Shown piece by piece: positions 1-6,256 of a DNA stretch of 10,783 bases. This stretch comes from Rhodospirillales bacterium. GTDB taxonomy: Bacteria > Pseudomonadota > Alphaproteobacteria > Acetobacterales > Acetobacteraceae. Each line of letters starts with the position of its first letter. Position 1 is the stretch's first letter. The position numbers and the translations under genes were made by a program. The notes under the pieces are model-generated. The model was not told the origin of the DNA. It searched no databases and worked only from the letters and a program-made list of their open reading frames with translations. The DNA lies in contig JAGXAV010000033.1 in the NCBI GenBank assembly GCA_018971455.1, positions 1 through 10,783 on the forward strand. Direction: 5' to 3'.

Positions 1-576
1 CAGGTACCACTGCCCACAGCGCAGGAACCAGAAATTGGAGACGATGCAGCCCTTCGGCAGGCCGGTGGTGCCCGAGGTGTAGAGCAGCGCCGCTTCGCTG
101 CCCATCTCCCCTGCCTGGACGGTGGCCGGCCTCGCGGCCGGTGGCGGCGGAGCATCCGGCCCGATCACGGCCAGATCGGCGCCGCGCGCCGCGGCGGCAT
201 CGCGCAGGCTCGCCTGGCGGGCGGGAATGGCCACCGCCAGGACGATCTCCGAATGTGTCACGAGATATTCCAGTTCGGCCGCGCGCAGATCAGGATTGAT
301 CGGCACCACGGCGGCGCCGAGGCCGTTCAGCGCAAACCAGTGCAGAATGAAATCGGGACGGTTCTCAAGCAGCAGCCCGACGCGATGACCGATGCCATAA
401 CCCGCCGCGCGGTAGGCATCGGTCAGGCGCCCGATCGCCATCGCGGCCGCCGCGTAGGTGATCTCGCCGGCGGAAATGCCATAGAGCTCCGCCGTCTCCT
501 CCAGCACGGCCATGCAGGCATGATCGGGCCAGGCGCGGGCCGCTTCGGCGAAGGTGGCGTGGATGGTGGGGTGCAT
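1..576 (-). CDS. AMP-dependent acyl-CoA ligase, N-terminal part (runs off window)
   Basis: Open frame of 192 codons from an ATG at 576-574 to the window edge, with no stop. It belongs to the adenylate-forming (ANL) family, whose CoA ligases activate a carboxylic acid with ATP and then form its CoA thioester. The phosphate-binding motif is plain: YTSGTTGLPKGC at residues 166-177, preceded by a typical N-terminal domain (GHRVGLLLENRPDF at 63-76, GAAVVPINP at 87-95). The CNxxF-like stretch after the motif (GCIVSNFWFLRCGQWY) recalls CaiC-like crotonobetaine/carnitine-CoA ligases, but this is an impression without a search. The acyl-binding region and the C-terminal lysine domain lie outside the window, so the substrate cannot be judged. 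The start is 8 bases after the oxygenase beta stop; no strong Shine-Dalgarno is seen, suggesting translational coupling. It is the last visible gene of the left operon and may activate the oxygenase substrate or a later aromatic acid. Confidence 0.93.
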   Translation of the reverse strand, partial: MHPTIHATFAEAARAWPDHACMAVLEETAELYGISAGEITYAAAAMAIGRLTDAYRAAGYGIGHRVGLLLENRPDFILHWFALNGLGAAVVPINPDLRAAELEYLVTHSEIVLAVAIPARQASLRDAAAARGADLAVIGPDAPPPPAARPATVQAGEMGSEAALLYTSGTTGLPKGCIVSNFWFLRCGQWYL

Positions 577-584
577 CGCGGGGC

Positions 585-1055
585 TTACATGAACAGCTGG
601 ATGGAGCCGAACGCGCTGTCGGCATTCACCAGATCGACTCGCTTGAGATGCATCCGCAGCCGGCCTTCCTGGCGCACCAGGTGATGGCGGCTCCAACCGG
701 CGAAGAATGCCTGCTCGCCCATCCGCGTCTCGAGGTAATGGAACGCGGTCCAGGTCACGCAGCCTTCGGAGGTGCGGTTCTCCACCATCGGCTGTTGCAG
801 CAGATGATGGCACCGGCTCTTCGGCTTCTGGCTATAGGTCTTCGCCCCCTTCAGCCGCTCGACACGGATTCGAAGCAGAAGAAGATCATCGTAGAACAGC
901 GAGTTGTGCAGCACCGGATCGGCCTGGTCAGGCTCCAGCGGCATCCAGTAATGCCCATCCGCCGTGAACAGATCGAGCCACTCGTCGAAGCGCTGCTCGT
1001 CGATGAGCCGCGCCTCGTGCAGCACGAAACCGATCGCCTCCGCGTCCGCGATCAT
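585..1055 (-). CDS. Rieske aromatic ring-hydroxylating oxygenase, beta (small) subunit
   Basis: Encodes 156 residues, a usual length for the small subunit of alpha3beta3 ring-hydroxylating dioxygenases (NTF2-like fold). Family-typical stretches are an N-terminal helix region with EARLIDEQRFDEWLDLF (residues 14-30), then TADGHYWMPL (31-40), a central RIRVERL (62-68), and the C-terminal KRVDLVNADSAFGSIQLF (138-155), which closely follows the usual ending of these subunits. It has no cofactor motif; in the family it is mainly structural and can shape substrate choice. The ATG at 1055-1053 is chosen over longer in-frame extension because it overlaps the alpha-subunit stop as ATGA, because the residues upstream look like noncoding shadow, and because homologues begin near this point. 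Coupled translation with the alpha subunit would give equal amounts. Ends with TAA. Confidence 0.93.
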   Translation of the reverse strand: MIADAEAIGFVLHEARLIDEQRFDEWLDLFTADGHYWMPLEPDQADPVLHNSLFYDDLLLLRIRVERLKGAKTYSQKPKSRCHHLLQQPMVENRTSEGCVTWTAFHYLETRMGEQAFFAGWSRHHLVRQEGRLRMHLKRVDLVNADSAFGSIQLFM

Positions 1056-2365
1056 GGAACGGCCGCCATGAAATGCCGCCACGCGCGGAACTGGTTGCGC
1101 ATCTGCCACTCCGTCGTGCCGTTGGCGGTCGCGGTGGCAATCCCGGCTTCCTGCGGATCGTAGAGGCGCTGCATGTTCACCCACGGATTGGCATCGCTGT
1201 GCAGGCTGTCCTGCGCACGCTCGTACATTTCGAGATCGTCATGGCCGACTGGCGAGGTCGGCGCGTTGACCAGGCGGCTGTACATCAGTGTGCGGGCCAG
1301 CAGCTGGTCCGGCGCGCCGACCAGGCGGAAGGTCCAGGACTCCACCATGGTGCGATCGGCCGCGATCGGCTTGAAGATGCGCATGGCCTGGATCGGTCCC
1401 TTCACCGTCAGATTGGGGAAATAGACCGTGTTGTGCCGGTTGGTGCCGAGGATCTCGCGCGCCCGCTCCTCCCCATAGGCGGCGACCATCTGCTCGAAAT
1501 AGCCGGGGATCGCCGAATAATCGGAATGGATCGAATGGGACACGCCGGTATGGCCATGGCCGTTGGGCCAGACGCGAATGCCCATGCCCTCGTAGAATTG
1601 ATAGGGCGAGACGAACGGCGCAAAGATCTCCACCGCCGGATGGCGCGGCGTGCCCTCCGGCTGCTGCTTCCACACGGCAACCGCGGTGCCGGCCGAGCTT
1701 TCATGCGCGACCATGGGGTGGCAGGTGTCGGTGAGATTCTCGACCAGCATCTTCCAGTTGCATCGGTGCACATAGCGTAGCACGCCGCCGGCGATTTCGA
1801 GTTTTCCAACCGGCGAACGGTCGATCATGTTGTCGATGCTCGACAGGCTCTCGCCGAAAAACTCCGTGAAGCCGATTCCACGCGGGTGCAGGCGGGCGAA
1901 GACGAAATCGCGATAGACGTGCACGGCGCCGACCGCCGCCATGCCCTCGGCCGCCCGACTCGTCTCGAATCCGGTCCCTTCGTACCCCTGTGGCAGGGGA
2001 ATGGCGGCGATGCTGCCGTCGGTGCGAAAGCTCCAGGCATGATAGGGGCAGCGGAAAAAACGCCCGGCATTGCCGCACGCCTCGTTGGCGACGCGGGTGC
2101 CCTTGTGCGGGCACCGGTTATGCAGCACGCGAATGCTGCCGTCGGAATGGCGAACCATGACGACGGGCTTGATGCCGATGGTGGTGGTCACGAAATCCGC
2201 GGTCTTCGGAATCTGGCTGGCGTGGCCGACATAGACCCAGGTATTCGCGAAGACATGCTCCATCTCGTAGGCGAACACATCGGGATCGGTGTAGACGTCG
2301 CGATGCACCTCGCCCTCGCGCACCAGGTCGCGGACGGCCTGAAGATCGCCGTGATAGAATGTCAT
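1052..2365 (-). CDS. Rieske aromatic ring-hydroxylating oxygenase, alpha (large, catalytic) subunit
   Basis: Encodes 437 residues, normal for alpha subunits of Rieske non-heme iron oxygenases, which use O2 and two electrons to hydroxylate aromatic rings in the cytoplasm. The N-terminal domain has the [2Fe-2S] Rieske ligands C85-x-H87 and C106-x2-H109. The catalytic domain has the mononuclear iron motif D213-x2-H216-x4-H221 within NLTDTCHPMVAH, the aspartate being the usual bridge to the neighbouring Rieske centre. The third iron ligand is probably D376 or D377 in GHDDLEMYER. All expected cofactor residues are present, so the enzyme should be active. The ATG at 2365 is supported by a strong GGAGGGG directly upstream; a longer frame to 2548 has no such support and overlaps iorB. 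With the beta subunit it forms the oxygenase; ferredoxin and reductase partners are not in view. The exact substrate cannot be read from sequence; indolic or benzoate-type acids fit the context. Confidence 0.95.
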   Translation of the reverse strand: MTFYHGDLQAVRDLVREGEVHRDVYTDPDVFAYEMEHVFANTWVYVGHASQIPKTADFVTTTIGIKPVVMVRHSDGSIRVLHNRCPHKGTRVANEACGNAGRFFRCPYHAWSFRTDGSIAAIPLPQGYEGTGFETSRAAEGMAAVGAVHVYRDFVFARLHPRGIGFTEFFGESLSSIDNMIDRSPVGKLEIAGGVLRYVHRCNWKMLVENLTDTCHPMVAHESSAGTAVAVWKQQPEGTPRHPAVEIFAPFVSPYQFYEGMGIRVWPNGHGHTGVSHSIHSDYSAIPGYFEQMVAAYGEERAREILGTNRHNTVYFPNLTVKGPIQAMRIFKPIAADRTMVESWTFRLVGAPDQLLARTLMYSRLVNAPTSPVGHDDLEMYERAQDSLHSDANPWVNMQRLYDPQEAGIATATANGTTEWQMRNQFRAWRHFMAAVP

Positions 2366-2378
2366 CCGCCCCTCCCTA
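2366..2378 (-). promoter_or_regulatory. Ribosome binding site of the oxygenase alpha gene, overlapping the iorB stop
   Basis: On the minus strand the bases read TAG, then GGAGGGGCGG, then ATG. The Shine-Dalgarno GGAGG starts immediately after the iorB stop codon and sits 5 bases from the start. It is the best ribosome binding site of the left operon and decides the start at 2365 rather than the longer upstream frame. Confidence 0.75.
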
Positions 2379-3890
2379 CAGGCTCGCCACGGTGGCCAGC
2401 GCGCCATCGAGCGCGCGGCCGGTCTCATCGGCCAATGCCGCCTCGCGCAGGCGTCGGACCCACTCCGCCGCATCCGGCCGTCCGGCCAGGAGCGACAGGG
2501 CGGCGAGCACGCGGTCGAACCGGCTCTCGCCGCGGGCATGGGTGTCACTGTAGCCCTTGACCAGCCGGCGGCATTTCAGGATTTCCAAGGTCAGGGCCGG
2601 ATCATTCTGCGCCAGGGCCAGCGTGAGCCAGCCTTCGATATGGGCCTGCTCCCGCTGGTGGCGCAGCAGGCGCCGGCGCCACGGCCGCAACCCGGCCACC
2701 AGATAGAGCTGGAGGAAGCCCCACAGACGCGACGTGCGCACGCGGCGTGGCTTCTCGAAAAGCCGGCGCACCAACCCCGACAGGGCGGGCGAACCCTCGA
2801 TCCATCCCCCCATCGCGGCCGGGAGGGTCGCGCAGATTTCGGCGACGCGCGGGTGCATGAATTCGGTGGTCTCAACCACCTGGTCGGCCGCGGCAAGAAT
2901 ATCCGCATGCACGCGCGCGGTGCGCGTGGCGCGGGTCTTGAGGTCGGCGACGCGGATCACGTCGTCATAGGACATCGCCACCGCGATCTGGCGTGCCGCC
3001 TCGATTATCAGCGCATGTGCGGGCAGGCCGTCGCGGGCGGCGAAACGGGCCACGCGGTCGAGATATTCCAGCGCGTAGGCGCCATCCTGGTAATCGACGA
3101 GCCGCCGCAGGCCATGATGCAGCATGGGCTGGGCGTCGGGAGGAAACTGCGCCGCGACGCGCGCCAGCGCCTGCTCCACCACAGCCCTCTCGCGCTTGCT
3201 GCCGCCCTGCATGGCCGGGCGTGCCGGCTCGGCGGCGGCGGGCAGCGGCGCAGGCGCGGCGAGGCTCGCCTCGAAGGCGGTGGAGAAGGCACGCAGGCTC
3301 GCCGCCACGCCGACGCCGCTGGCGCGAATCGTCGCTTCAAACGCATCGCGGCCGAAGGGCAGCCGGCCGGATGCGGCCAGCCCGCCGAACAGGGCGGCCG
3401 AGATGACGCTGCCGGCGCCTTCGGCGATCGCCTGCATATCGGCCGCGACAAGCTGGTGCGAAAGCGCGCGCGCCGTCTCCAGAACCGGCGCCGAGGGTGC
3501 GCGCCCATCGCCCGCCCGCGCCTTCTCGAGCATCGAATAGGAGCGATGCGTGGAGGCGACCAGCGTGGTGCGTTCCGGCGATACCAGGCCGCGCTGAATG
3601 GCGCGCCCGGCCTCCATCAACTCGGCGGCAATGACGATATCGACATGGCCCGGCACCGGCATGAGCGAGAGCACCGGCCAGGAACCGGCCCGCCCCTGCA
3701 CCATCTCGACATAATAGATGGTGGCGCCGGTGCGTTGCGCGACACCCGGCACCGAGGTGGCCTGCGCGACCCAACCCGCCTGCTCGGCCATGGCGACGAT
3801 CCAGTCAGCCAGAACGCCGCCGCCCTGCCCCCCCATCGCCACGATGGCGACACTGATCGGCTCGTCGAGCCCCGTGGTGACCTGGCTCAT
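2376..3890 (-). CDS. iorB: Indolepyruvate:ferredoxin oxidoreductase beta subunit, long form with C-terminal DUF6537-like domain
   Basis: Encodes 504 residues. The first ~200 match the gamma-type domain of 2-oxoacid:ferredoxin oxidoreductases: a glycine-rich start AIVAMGGQGGGVLADWIV (15-32), then SVPGVAQRTGATIYYVEM (46-63), a family hallmark. With IorA it oxidatively decarboxylates aryl-2-oxoacids such as indolepyruvate to the acyl-CoA, passing electrons to ferredoxin. Classical archaeal IorB is only about 200 residues; here roughly 260 more follow an Ala/Pro-rich linker (about 212-230). That helical, basic C-terminal region fits the DUF6537 extension I know from aerobic proteobacterial IorB; its function is unknown to me. 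The ATG at 3890 lies one base after the iorA stop (TGACATG). An in-frame TTG at 3905 would overlap iorA and is less likely. Ends with TAG just before the oxygenase ribosome binding site. Confidence 0.92.
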   Translation of the reverse strand: MSQVTTGLDEPISVAIVAMGGQGGGVLADWIVAMAEQAGWVAQATSVPGVAQRTGATIYYVEMVQGRAGSWPVLSLMPVPGHVDIVIAAELMEAGRAIQRGLVSPERTTLVASTHRSYSMLEKARAGDGRAPSAPVLETARALSHQLVAADMQAIAEGAGSVISAALFGGLAASGRLPFGRDAFEATIRASGVGVAASLRAFSTAFEASLAAPAPLPAAAEPARPAMQGGSKRERAVVEQALARVAAQFPPDAQPMLHHGLRRLVDYQDGAYALEYLDRVARFAARDGLPAHALIIEAARQIAVAMSYDDVIRVADLKTRATRTARVHADILAAADQVVETTEFMHPRVAEICATLPAAMGGWIEGSPALSGLVRRLFEKPRRVRTSRLWGFLQLYLVAGLRPWRRRLLRHQREQAHIEGWLTLALAQNDPALTLEILKCRRLVKGYSDTHARGESRFDRVLAALSLLAGRPDAAEWVRRLREAALADETGRALDGALATVASL

Positions 3891-3891
3891 G

Positions 3892-6027
3892 TCACACCAG
3901 GGCAAGGCGGCCGGCGTCGCGCCGGCGTTGCAGGGCGCCGATCACCCGCGCCCGCAGCCGAGCCATGGCGCGCTCCCAGCGTCCGGGATTGTGCACGATG
4001 TCCGCCCGGTAGAAGGAGGGGCAGAGCACGGCGGCCTCCGCCACTTCTCCGCAATTGCCGCAGCCGACGCAAGAATTGTCGATGGCGGCCACCGGGTCTT
4101 CCTTGAGCGGATCACCCGAATCCTTCACCGAAAGGGACGGGCAGCCGGACAGGCGGATGCAGGCATGATCGCCCGTGCAGATATCCTCATCGACACCGAA
4201 ACGCGGCTTGACCATGCGCGCGCCGCGCTTCACCGCCGCATTGAACAGCGGCCGCTCGCGGCGCTGGCGGTTGAGCATGCATTCGGAGGCGGCGATGACG
4301 ATCTTGGGGCCCGGCGCCTCGGTGGTCAGCGCCTCCCGCAGCGTGTCGCGCATCCTGGCGACCGAGTAGGTGTGATCGACCCGGCGCACCCACTCCGCGC
4401 CGACCCCCCGGACCGCGGCCTCGATCGGGTGTTGCGTGCTGCGGCTCTGATTCGATGCGCGCGAGGAGGGAATATCCTGCCCGCCCGTGGCCGCGGAATA
4501 GTGATTGTCCACCAGGAGCACGACGCTGTCATGCTTGTTGAACACCGCGTTGCTGATGCCGGTGGCCAGGCCGTTGTGCCAGAATCCGCCATCGCCCATC
4601 ACGGAGATCGCGCGCTTGCCGGCCTTCACCTGAAGGGCGGAGGCCGAGGACGCGCCGAGCCCGTAGCCCATGGTGGTGGCGCCGATATTGAACGGCTCGT
4701 TCAATGCGAACAGGTGGCAGCCGATATCGCCGGCGACATGGTGCTGGCCCAGCTCCTCCTGCACCAGCTTGAGCGCGGCGAAAATCGGCCGCTCCGGGCA
4801 GCCGGTGCAGAAGCTCGGCGGGCGCGGCGGCACGACGGGCGCGAGCGCCTGGATTTGCGGCGCCGGGGCGGGAGCCGGCGCAGCACCCTCCAGCAGGCTC
4901 GGCATCTGGGCCGCAAGGAATTGCCGCAGCCCGGCGGCCAGGACCTGGGCCGTATATTCTCCGGCCAGGGGCAGGAAATCCTTGCCGTTCAGCCGGGTGG
5001 CGATGTCGGCCTTGCGCAGAATCGCGTGCAGGGCCGGCTCGATATAGGCCGGCTGCCCTTCCTCGACGACCAGCACGGCCCGCTTGCCGGCGCAGAACGC
5101 CGCGAGATCGGCATCGACCAGCGGGTAGGTCACGTTCAGCACATGCAGCGGAATGCGGGAATTGCCCCATATATCGGCAAGCCCGAGCAGGTGCAGGGCG
5201 CGCATTACACCGTTGTACATGCCGCCCTGCAGGACGATGCCGAGCTCTTCCACGTCGCCGGGCATGGTCTCGTTCAGCCCGTGCTCCTGGATATAGCGCA
5301 CCGCCGCCGGCCAGCGCTTGTGGATCTTTTCCTGCTCATGGATGAACGAGGCCGGCGGCAGCACGATGCGGCTGACATCGCGCACCGGCGAGTCCAACGC
5401 CTGGCGCAGCGTGAAGGGCGGCGGCACATTGTCCTTGGCGACGAAGCTGCCATGCACATGGCAGGCGCGGATGCGCAGCTCCAGCATCACCGGGGTGTTG
5501 CTCGCCTCCGACAGCGCGAAGCCATGCTCGACGGCGGCGACGATGCTGGGCAGGTTCGGCCGCGGGTCGAGCAGCCAGATCTGCGATTTCATGGCGAATG
5601 CGTGGGTGCGCTCCTGCATGATCGAGGAGCCCTCGCCATAATCCTCGCCGATGACGATCAGCGCGCCGCCGGTGACTCCGCCGGAGGCGAGATTCGCAAG
5701 CGCATCGCTTGCCACATTGGTGCCGGCGGTGGATTTCCAGGTGACCGCGCCGCGGATGGGATACATCACCGAGGCGGCGAGCGTGGCCGCCGCCGCCGCC
5801 TCGCTGGCGCTGGTCTCGAAATGCACGCCGAGCTCGCCGAGAATGCCCTGCGCATCGGACAGCACGTCCATCAGATGCGAGATCGGCGCGCCCTGATAGC
5901 CGGCGACGTAGCCGACGCCCGATTGCAGCAGCGCCTTGGTCACGGCGAGGATGCCCTCGCCGCGGAACTCGTCGCCCGCGCCGAGGCGAAGATCCTCGAC
6001 CTCGCGCGCGAAGGAACGCTCAGCCAT
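3892..6027 (-). CDS. iorA: Indolepyruvate:ferredoxin oxidoreductase alpha subunit (TPP-dependent, Fe-S)
   Basis: Encodes 711 residues, slightly longer than the usual ~600-650 of archaeal IorA. The order is: N-terminal pyrimidine-binding domain (about 20-200, with AGYQGAPISHLMDVL at 42-56), a middle domain, an Ala/Pro linker (382-404), FCTGCPERP (406-414), the TPP-binding core with GDG at 478-480 and the closing N508 in LLVDNHYSAATGGQD, and a C-terminal ferredoxin-like domain. The last has C617, C623, C629 and then C653-x2-C656-x2-C659 and C669-P. The cysteine normally at position 620 is aspartate (CTGDHAC). The enzyme uses TPP and CoA to turn an aryl-2-oxoacid into acyl-CoA, CO2 and reduced ferredoxin. 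First gene of the left operon. I chose the ATG at 6027; an in-frame GTG at 6036 is possible and adds three residues. The substrate could also be phenylpyruvate or an arylglyoxylate. Confidence 0.95.
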   Translation of the reverse strand: MAERSFAREVEDLRLGAGDEFRGEGILAVTKALLQSGVGYVAGYQGAPISHLMDVLSDAQGILGELGVHFETSASEAAAAATLAASVMYPIRGAVTWKSTAGTNVASDALANLASGGVTGGALIVIGEDYGEGSSIMQERTHAFAMKSQIWLLDPRPNLPSIVAAVEHGFALSEASNTPVMLELRIRACHVHGSFVAKDNVPPPFTLRQALDSPVRDVSRIVLPPASFIHEQEKIHKRWPAAVRYIQEHGLNETMPGDVEELGIVLQGGMYNGVMRALHLLGLADIWGNSRIPLHVLNVTYPLVDADLAAFCAGKRAVLVVEEGQPAYIEPALHAILRKADIATRLNGKDFLPLAGEYTAQVLAAGLRQFLAAQMPSLLEGAAPAPAPAPQIQALAPVVPPRPPSFCTGCPERPIFAALKLVQEELGQHHVAGDIGCHLFALNEPFNIGATTMGYGLGASSASALQVKAGKRAISVMGDGGFWHNGLATGISNAVFNKHDSVVLLVDNHYSAATGGQDIPSSRASNQSRSTQHPIEAAVRGVGAEWVRRVDHTYSVARMRDTLREALTTEAPGPKIVIAASECMLNRQRRERPLFNAAVKRGARMVKPRFGVDEDICTGDHACIRLSGCPSLSVKDSGDPLKEDPVAAIDNSCVGCGNCGEVAEAAVLCPSFYRADIVHNPGRWERAMARLRARVIGALQRRRDAGRLALV

Positions 6028-6097
6028 GCGGCCCACCCGCGCGATCCGGACACGGCGCCGTCTTCATCGAGCCATCACCCCTTGCCGGCCTGGATTT

Positions 6098-6126
6098 AGT
6101 TGAAGCTTAAACATTTATCCTGTCAA
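6098..6126 (-). promoter_or_regulatory. Predicted sigma-70-type promoter of the iorA operon
   Basis: On the minus strand a perfect -35 hexamer TTGACA (6126-6121) is followed after 17 bases by TCAACT (6103-6098), a weak -10 matching 3 of 6 consensus positions. This would start transcription near 6090 and give a leader of about 60 bases before the iorA ATG. The weak -10 with a strong -35 suits a promoter under activation or repression. Inferred from sequence only. Confidence 0.5.
6099..6112. promoter_or_regulatory. Operator-like imperfect palindrome at the iorA promoter
   Basis: GTTGAAGCTTAAAC is a 14-base inverted repeat centred on AAGCTT, with one mismatched pair (positions 4 and 11). It lies in the spacer and -10 region of the iorA promoter, where a bound repressor would block RNA polymerase. 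A related copy lies at 6212-6225, matching 11 of 14 bases. Size and symmetry suit a winged-helix dimer such as a MarR-type regulator; that class is a guess. Confidence 0.5.
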
Positions 6127-6196
6127 CGGTGGAAGCCATCCTCGCGCCAAGTTTTGCCGCGCCGCGAAGTTCGGGCAAGCGCGCTGCGATTTCGGG

Positions 6197-6226
6197 TTCA
6201 CACGGGCGATATTTGAGCCTTAAACT
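6197..6226 (+). promoter_or_regulatory. Predicted sigma-70-type promoter of the ABC transporter operon
   Basis: TTCACA at 6197-6202 matches the -35 consensus at 5 of 6 positions. An 18-base spacer leads to TAAACT (6221-6226), matching the -10 consensus at 4 of 6; a 17-base spacing to TTAAAC is the alternative. The start of transcription would fall near 6233, about 24 bases before the binding-protein gene. Prediction by eye. Confidence 0.45.
6212..6225. promoter_or_regulatory. Second operator-like motif, at the transporter promoter
   Basis: TTTGAGCCTTAAAC matches the 6099-6112 motif at 11 of 14 positions, including the right half CTTAAAC in full. Its own symmetry is weaker. It begins 9 bases after the -35 of the transporter promoter; the first copy begins 8 bases after the -35 of the iorA promoter when each is read along its own strand. 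The shared placement is the reason for calling it an operator rather than chance A+T-rich sequence. Confidence 0.45.
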
Positions 6227-6242
6227 ATTTTTCGCATCCACC

Positions 6243-6249
6243 GAGGGAG
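6243..6249 (+). promoter_or_regulatory. Ribosome binding site of the substrate-binding protein gene
   Basis: GAGGGAG, 7 bases before the ATG at 6257, is a good Shine-Dalgarno sequence and supports this start, which also places a signal peptide exactly at the N-terminus. Confidence 0.7.
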
Positions 6250-6256
6250 CCGAGCC

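Larger units (their letters stand above)
6028..6256. promoter_or_regulatory. Divergent intergenic control region between the two operons
   Basis: The only sizeable noncoding stretch (229 bases). It is locally A+T-rich in two blocks, about 6090-6127 and 6208-6235, each matching a promoter and an operator-like repeat; the roughly 80 bases between are G+C-rich with no convincing structure. I see no RNA gene, riboswitch fold, leader peptide or terminator. Its placement means that a regulator bound here could act on both the degradation operon and the ABC transporter operon. Confidence 0.85.

Noticed and set aside
1056..1184. N-terminal extension of the oxygenase beta subunit to 1184
   Set aside because: The extra residues resemble an out-of-frame reading of the alpha gene and the family start, with an ATGA overlap, is at 1055.
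2366..2548. N-terminal extension of the oxygenase alpha subunit to 2548
   Set aside because: Extra residues are Arg/Pro/Ala-rich shadow of iorB; a strong ribosome binding site and a normal family N-terminus place the start at 2365.
2538..4106. Plus-strand open frame of 522 codons opposite iorB
   Set aside because: Low-complexity Arg/Gly/His composition, no domain, fully covered by iorB and the iorA end; expected from stop-poor complementary frames at this G+C content.
3718..6099. Very long plus-strand open frame (793 codons) opposite iorA and the start of iorB
   Set aside because: Its product is rich in His, Arg, Gly and Ala with no recognisable domain, it mirrors the iorA frame in G+C-rich DNA, and the minus strand encodes clear TPP and Fe-S motifs. 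It also reaches into the iorA promoter region. An antisense artefact.
6135..6200. Possible hairpin or small RNA in the G+C-rich middle of the intergenic region
   Set aside because: Only short chance complementarities (such as around GCGAAGTTCGGGC) and no T-run or promoter attached to it; not enough to call a terminator or RNA.
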